From Micrococcaceae bacterium Sec5.1 (lineage in GTDB: Bacteria; Actinomycetota; Actinomycetes; Actinomycetales; Micrococcaceae), in assembly GCA_039636795.1 (NCBI GenBank), contig CP143430.1, forward strand, positions 3,224,001 to 3,288,000: a DNA stretch of 64,000 nt, read 5' to 3'. This document shows positions 63,884-64,000 of this stretch, in pieces. The position numbers and the translations under genes are program-made. The notes below the pieces were generated by a model. That model was not told where the DNA came from. It saw only the letters and a list, made by a program, of their open reading frames with translations, and searched no databases. Every line of letters begins with the position of its first letter. Within the stretch, counting starts at the first letter, position 1.

Positions 63884-64000
63884 TTACCGGTCCAGGCCTT
63901 CGACATTAAGCCGCGCCAGCATCAGCGCCTCGGCCAGCACAGCGTTACGGAAATCGCCGATGTGCAGTGATTCGTTGGCACTGTGGGCGCGGGAATCCGG
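63884..64000 (-). CDS. M20-type dipeptidase, C-terminal end (partial)
   Basis: The minus-strand frame gives PDSRAHSANESLHIGDFRNAVLAEALMLARLNVEGLDR and stops at 63886-63884. The SRAHSANESLHIGDFRNAVLAEALML ending is typical of M20/M25/M40 dipeptidases (final His and the Glu-rich dimer-contact region). The rest lies beyond the window. Confidence 0.8.
   Translation of the reverse strand, partial: PDSRAHSANESLHIGDFRNAVLAEALMLARLNVEGLDR

Noticed and set aside
1..64000. CRISPR array, rRNA or tRNA genes
   Set aside because: No regularly spaced repeats and no rRNA or tRNA-like folds were seen on reading.

Overview
The window is high-GC actinobacterial DNA, most likely Arthrobacter or Paenarthrobacter (Micrococcaceae). 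The basis is: a mycothiol ligase gene; a complete Pup-proteasome locus running into pafBC, tatA, tatC and helY in the order known from Mycobacterium; a naturally fused PafB-PafC protein, known from Arthrobacter aurescens; RbpA; and the actinobacterial ctaE-qcrCAB / ctaCDF respiratory loci. Most of the sequence is chromosomal backbone.

Layout. 1-5.6 kb: end of uppP, mshC, a PAC2 protein on the minus strand, a HAD hydrolase, a site-2 protease and trmI. 5.7-20.6 kb: arc, dop, pup, prcB, prcA, pafA, two FKBP isomerases, fused pafBC, a small membrane protein, tatA, tatC and helY, all on the plus strand. This block tags proteins with Pup and degrades them, controls the DNA-damage response and exports folded proteins. 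20.7-30 kb: an amidohydrolase, a 418-base intergenic stretch with strong predicted RNA structure, a polyprenol-phosphate mannosyltransferase, rbpA, an SPFH/NfeD pair, an RlmA-type methyltransferase, an S9 peptidase, peptide deformylase and a SnoaL-like protein. 30-33 kb: a three-gene minus-strand operon (type III polyketide synthase, methyltransferase, FAD hydroxylase) with the composition of phenolic-lipid (alkylresorcinol or alkylquinone) operons. 33-37 kb: a short UvrA paralogue and a HAD phosphatase gene broken by what looks like a microhomology deletion. 37-40.5 kb: a CUT1 sugar ABC importer with no ATPase gene and a LacI-type operator.

40.8-48.6 kb is an accessory island. It holds a three-gene mobile module: an intact tyrosine recombinase, a small helix-turn-helix protein, and a 507-residue protein with three zinc ribbons joined to a recombinase-like fold that lacks the catalytic residues. 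A minus-strand 77-residue gene follows. Then come a second, damaged copy of the third gene, a leucine-rich-repeat-like cargo gene on the minus strand, and a doubly deleted remnant of the module whose upstream sequence and start codon repeat those of the intact integrase. Repeated end-like sequences suggest tandem insertion and decay. The island abuts a sigma factor gene that appears to have lost its 3' part. This island is the best candidate for an undescribed system.

49.6-54.2 kb: a double Lrp/AsnC regulator, three glyoxalase-fold genes, a DUF3054 membrane protein, a stand-alone AsnC ligand-binding domain and trpD. 54.3-63.7 kb: the cytochrome bcc-aa3 genes in two blocks (ctaE-qcrCAB on plus, ctaC-ctaD-ctaF on minus), separated by a DasR-like GntR regulator and an HPr gene that share an intergenic dre-like palindrome, and then an ErpA/HesB protein. 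The window ends inside an M20-type dipeptidase gene. No tRNA, rRNA or CRISPR array was seen.
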